A stretch of DNA of 33,630 bases from assembly GCA_050945855.1 (NCBI GenBank), contig JBMNTS010000015.1, positions 1-33,630 of the forward strand, in the 5' to 3' direction. Origin of the DNA: CAYSNP01 sp050945855. Lineage in GTDB: Bacteria > Bacillota > Clostridia > Christensenellales > DTU072. The position numbers and the translations under genes were made by a program. Under the pieces are notes generated by a model. The model was not told the origin of the DNA. It searched no databases and was given only the letters and a program-made list of their open reading frames with translations. Each line of letters opens with the position of its first letter. The first letter of the stretch is position 1. Below are positions 31,838 through 33,630 of the stretch, one piece after another.

Positions 31838-31866
31838 GGCGGAGAATTTTAAGCTGACCTTCCGCC
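31838..31866 (+). terminator. Weak hairpin directly after hydA
   Basis: GGCGGA and TCCGCC can pair over 6 bp with a 17-base loop. There is no T run, so termination would be weak. Confidence 0.3.
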
Positions 31867-31873
31867 CATTTGC

Positions 31874-31902
31874 TTGAATAAAAAAATTCTGAGTGGTATA
31901 CT
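31874..31902 (+). promoter_or_regulatory. Promoter of the pyrophosphatase gene
   Basis: TTGAAT (31874-31879) and TATACT (31897-31902) are 17 bases apart, 42 bases before the ATG. Confidence 0.6.
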
Positions 31903-31926
31903 TTCTAGCGTAAGGTATACCACTCA
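31890..31926. promoter_or_regulatory. Long inverted repeat over the -10 box before the pyrophosphatase gene
   Basis: TGAGTGGTATACTTT (31890-31904) and AAGGTATACCACTCA (31912-31926) pair over 15 positions (one G-T wobble) around CTAGCGT. It covers the -10 box. It may be an operator, or a terminator for transcripts arriving from hydA, though the T run after it is poor. Confidence 0.5.
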
Positions 31927-31944
31927 ATGTTTTAGGAGTAGAAT

Positions 31945-32499
31945 ATGAATATATGGCACGACATTAACCCCGACAGAATATCAGCCGATAAGTTTATTGC
32001 CTGCATAGAGATTTCCAAGGGAAGCAAAAACAAGTACGAACTGGATAAGGAAACGGGCAGATTGATTCTGGACAGAGTGCTTTACACCTCTACTCATTAT
32101 CCTGCCAATTACGGTTTTATACCTTTGACCTACGCCGACGACAACGACCCGCTGGACGTGCTGGTGCTCTCCAATGAGGAAATTGTGCCTCTTGCTCTGG
32201 TCAACTGCTACCCCATAGGCATGGTAAGCATGAGCGACTGCGGTTTTCAGGACGATAAGATAATAGCTATTCCGCTGACGGAGCCTAACTGGCGCACTTT
32301 TCAGGATATAAATCAGTTGCCTCCGCACATTATGGATGAGATTTGCCATTTCTTCACCGTGTATAAGGAACTGGAAGGCAAGCACACCGCCGTAATAAAG
32401 ATAGTGGGGAAAGAGGAAGCCGTAGCCACAATACAAAAGGCAATCGACGAATACCTCCTCAGAGCGGACGAACTTAAATATACCAAAAAAACAAAATAA
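31945..32499 (+). CDS. ppa: Inorganic pyrophosphatase, family I
   Basis: Soluble inorganic pyrophosphatase splits pyrophosphate, pulling biosynthetic reactions forward. The 184-residue protein shows the family I signatures: EISKGSKNKYELDKETG, YPANYGFIPLTY and DNDPLDVLVLS, with the catalytic aspartates, and CGFQDDKIIAIP. In the last motif the usual acidic or basic residue before G is cysteine, a minor variation. The C-terminal helix (FFTVYKELEG) is normal. The gene is monocistronic with its own promoter and TAGGAG as ribosome binding site, and ends at a terminator shared with rpsI. Confidence 0.95.
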   Translation: MNIWHDINPDRISADKFIACIEISKGSKNKYELDKETGRLILDRVLYTSTHYPANYGFIPLTYADDNDPLDVLVLSNEEIVPLALVNCYPIGMVSMSDCGFQDDKIIAIPLTEPNWRTFQDINQLPPHIMDEICHFFTVYKELEGKHTAVIKIVGKEEAVATIQKAIDEYLLRADELKYTKKTK

Positions 32500-32530
32500 A
32501 ACTTAGCTTTCCTTATTTGTATAATAATAA

Positions 32531-32560
32531 AAAAACCGCCTTTTGAGCGGTTTTTGTTTT
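32531..32560. terminator. Bidirectional terminator between ppa and rpsI
   Basis: AAAAACCGC and GCGGTTTTT form a stem around CTTTTGA. T runs follow on both strands, so it ends both convergent units. Confidence 0.88.
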
Positions 32561-32571
32561 GGTGTGTTTTT

Positions 32572-32982
32572 TTAACGCTTGCTGAATTGCGGCGCTTTTC
32601 TTGCCTTGTGCAAGCCGTACTTTTTCCTTTCCTTCATGCGCGGGTCTCTGGTCAAAAAGCCTGCATCTTTCAGCTGAGCCCTGAGGCTGGGGTCGGCTAC
32701 TTCCAGCGCGCGCGCTATACCGTGACGGATTGCGCCTGCCTGGCCCGTGGTGCCGCCGCCCACTACATTAACCAGCACGTCATATTTTGAGGCGGTATTG
32801 GTCAGGGTAAGAGGCTGATGTACGATATACTTAAGACTGTCAAGATCAAAATATTCGTCTATGCTCTTCTTATTTATGATTATTACGCCTTCGCCTTCCG
32901 GCAACAGTCTGACTCTGGCAATAGCCGTCTTTCTGCGGCCCGTACCCCAATATTGTATCTTTTTCTTAGTTTTCTTAACCAT
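32572..32982 (-). CDS. rpsI: 30S ribosomal protein S9
   Basis: The 136-residue protein has the S9 core (YWGTGRRKTAIARVRLLPEGEG, then GGGTTGQAGAIRHGIARAL) and the basic C-terminus ending KAPQFSKR, which reaches the P-site tRNA in the ribosome. It is 10 bases downstream of rplM in the conserved L13-S9 pair and shares its promoter. GAGGTG precedes the ATG. The basic leader MVKKTKKKIQ is slightly longer than the shortest S9 proteins but usual for Firmicutes. Confidence 0.97.
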   Translation of the reverse strand: MVKKTKKKIQYWGTGRRKTAIARVRLLPEGEGVIIINKKSIDEYFDLDSLKYIVHQPLTLTNTASKYDVLVNVVGGGTTGQAGAIRHGIARALEVADPSLRAQLKDAGFLTRDPRMKERKKYGLHKARKAPQFSKR

Positions 32983-32992
32983 TTTTCACCTC

Positions 32993-33424
32993 TCAGTTAA
33001 ACTGAATAAGCTCGGGCTGCTGTGCCGCTTGCTTATGCTCCGCGCCTTTGTAAATATGCAGCTTCTTTATCATGCTTCTGCCCAACGAATTTTTGGGCAG
33101 CATGCCTTTAACGGCATGTAAAAGTACAAAATCGGATTTCTCCGCCATAAGTTTACTGTACTTGATTTGCTTCAGGCCTCCCACGTAACCCGTATGATAG
33201 GTATACATTTTTTGGTCCAGCTTCTTGCCCGTCAGCACCATGTCGTCCGTATTAATTACCACTACGTAATCGCCCATGTCAGTGTTAGGCGTAAAAACGG
33301 GCTTGTTTTTGCCTCTCAAAATACTTGCAACTTCACTCGCAAGTCTTCCGAGCACCATACCCTTAGCGTCAATCAGATACCACTTTCTATCTATTTCGCC
33401 ACTCTTAGGCATATAAGTTTTCAA
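32993..33424 (-). CDS. rplM: 50S ribosomal protein L13, TTG start
   Basis: The 143-residue protein matches L13: RKWYLIDAKGMVLGRLASEVASILRG at the start, GDYVVVINTDDMVLTG in the middle and GMLPKNSLGRSMIKKLHIY near the end. L13 is an early-assembly protein of the large subunit. The start is read as TTG at 33424. It gives MKTYMPKSG, the expected N-terminus, and GGAGGA is 7 bases away. The ATG four codons later would be 19 bases from that site and would lose the conserved MKTY. It is first in the L13-S9 operon with a promoter at 33513-33541. Confidence 0.95.
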   Translation of the reverse strand: MKTYMPKSGEIDRKWYLIDAKGMVLGRLASEVASILRGKNKPVFTPNTDMGDYVVVINTDDMVLTGKKLDQKMYTYHTGYVGGLKQIKYSKLMAEKSDFVLLHAVKGMLPKNSLGRSMIKKLHIYKGAEHKQAAQQPELIQFN

Positions 33425-33447
33425 TTAAAAGTCCTCCGTTACAATAA

Positions 33448-33475
33448 ATCGCTTTTAGTTGTATTCTTACAAGGG
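33448..33475 (-). promoter_or_regulatory. Possible hairpin in the rplM leader
   Basis: On the minus strand, CTTGCAA and TTGTAAG can pair (one G-T wobble) around a 9-base loop within the ~80-nt leader. L13 leaders regulate this operon in other Firmicutes; a match to that family was not established, and the coordinates are approximate. Confidence 0.28.
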
Positions 33476-33512
33476 GCTAGGTTGCAAGCATATCCAACAC
33501 GACAGCCTTTAT

Positions 33513-33541
33513 ATAATATTATATTATACATTTAAAGTCAA
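33513..33541 (-). promoter_or_regulatory. Promoter of rplM-rpsI
   Basis: On the minus strand, TTGACT (33541-33536) and TATTAT (33518-33513) are 17 bases apart in an AT-rich block. Confidence 0.5.
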
Positions 33542-33630
33542 ATAAAAACGTTAAATTTTTCATTTTTTTCTTTGCGAACACACCTATGTACCGCCTTAAA
33601 AATCAATAGCGCACGGTGTGTAGGTACAGC

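Noticed and set aside
33578..33621. 7-bp inverted repeat ACACACC / GGTGTGT near the window end
   Set aside because: It has a long loop and no T run on either strand, and its context is cut off by the window edge, so no role could be supported.
1..33630. Mobile elements, CRISPR arrays, tRNA and rRNA genes
   Set aside because: I looked for transposase or integrase frames, regularly spaced repeats and tRNA-like cloverleaf ends on both strands and saw none. A dedicated search could still find a small element.

Overview
The window looks like a chromosomal segment of an anaerobic Firmicutes bacterium of the Clostridia type, probably an uncultured lineage. The support is a spoVG homologue, a trimeric NAD-linked [FeFe] hydrogenase with sensory accessory genes, strong GGAGG-type ribosome binding sites, consensus TTGaca-17-TATAAT promoters, and tight operons of housekeeping genes. 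I see no phage, transposon, CRISPR, rRNA or tRNA genes. Species-level identity cannot be read from the sequence.

Region 1 (1-9.1 kb) is a mosaic of short units: the 3' part of an aldehyde dehydrogenase, a Gfo/Idh/MocA oxidoreductase, a small zinc-ribbon protein behind a structured leader, a secreted GH18 chitinase-like gene broken by a frameshift, a Na/Pi symporter with a PhoU domain, a UPF0316 membrane protein, and a PIG-L deacetylase. Facing these on the minus strand are a 47-residue zinc-ribbon protein and an M1-type lipoprotein peptidase.

Region 2 (9.3-16.7 kb) holds trxB and spoVG (minus), murC (plus), a degenerate MDR dehydrogenase (minus), then rpmE, a DUF1385-PrmC fusion and prfA (plus). 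The fusion lies directly before the gene for its presumed substrate, release factor 1.

Region 3 (17.0-22.0 kb) is a tight six-gene operon: a small P-loop ATPase, thrC, trpS, a DUF5685 protein, a J-like protein with a cysteine-rich tail, and a small membrane protein. It is followed by an ArsR-type regulator (minus), a divergent 59-residue protein with 13 cysteines, and ung.

Region 4 (23.6-31.8 kb) is the most distinctive part: a ten-gene hydrogen-metabolism locus in two transcription units. The first unit (DRTGG protein, RsbW-like ATPase, sensory-type [FeFe] hydrogenase, second DRTGG protein, PHP phosphoesterase) looks like a signalling module. The second (NuoE-like, histidine-kinase-like ATPase, HndB-like ferredoxin, NuoF-like, HydA) encodes a bifurcating-type hydrogenase that would couple NADH and reduced ferredoxin to H2. 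The promoter of the second unit carries a perfect inverted repeat across its -10 box, a good operator candidate.

Region 5 (31.9-33.6 kb) holds a soluble inorganic pyrophosphatase and, convergent to it, rplM-rpsI. The rplM gene appears to start with TTG.
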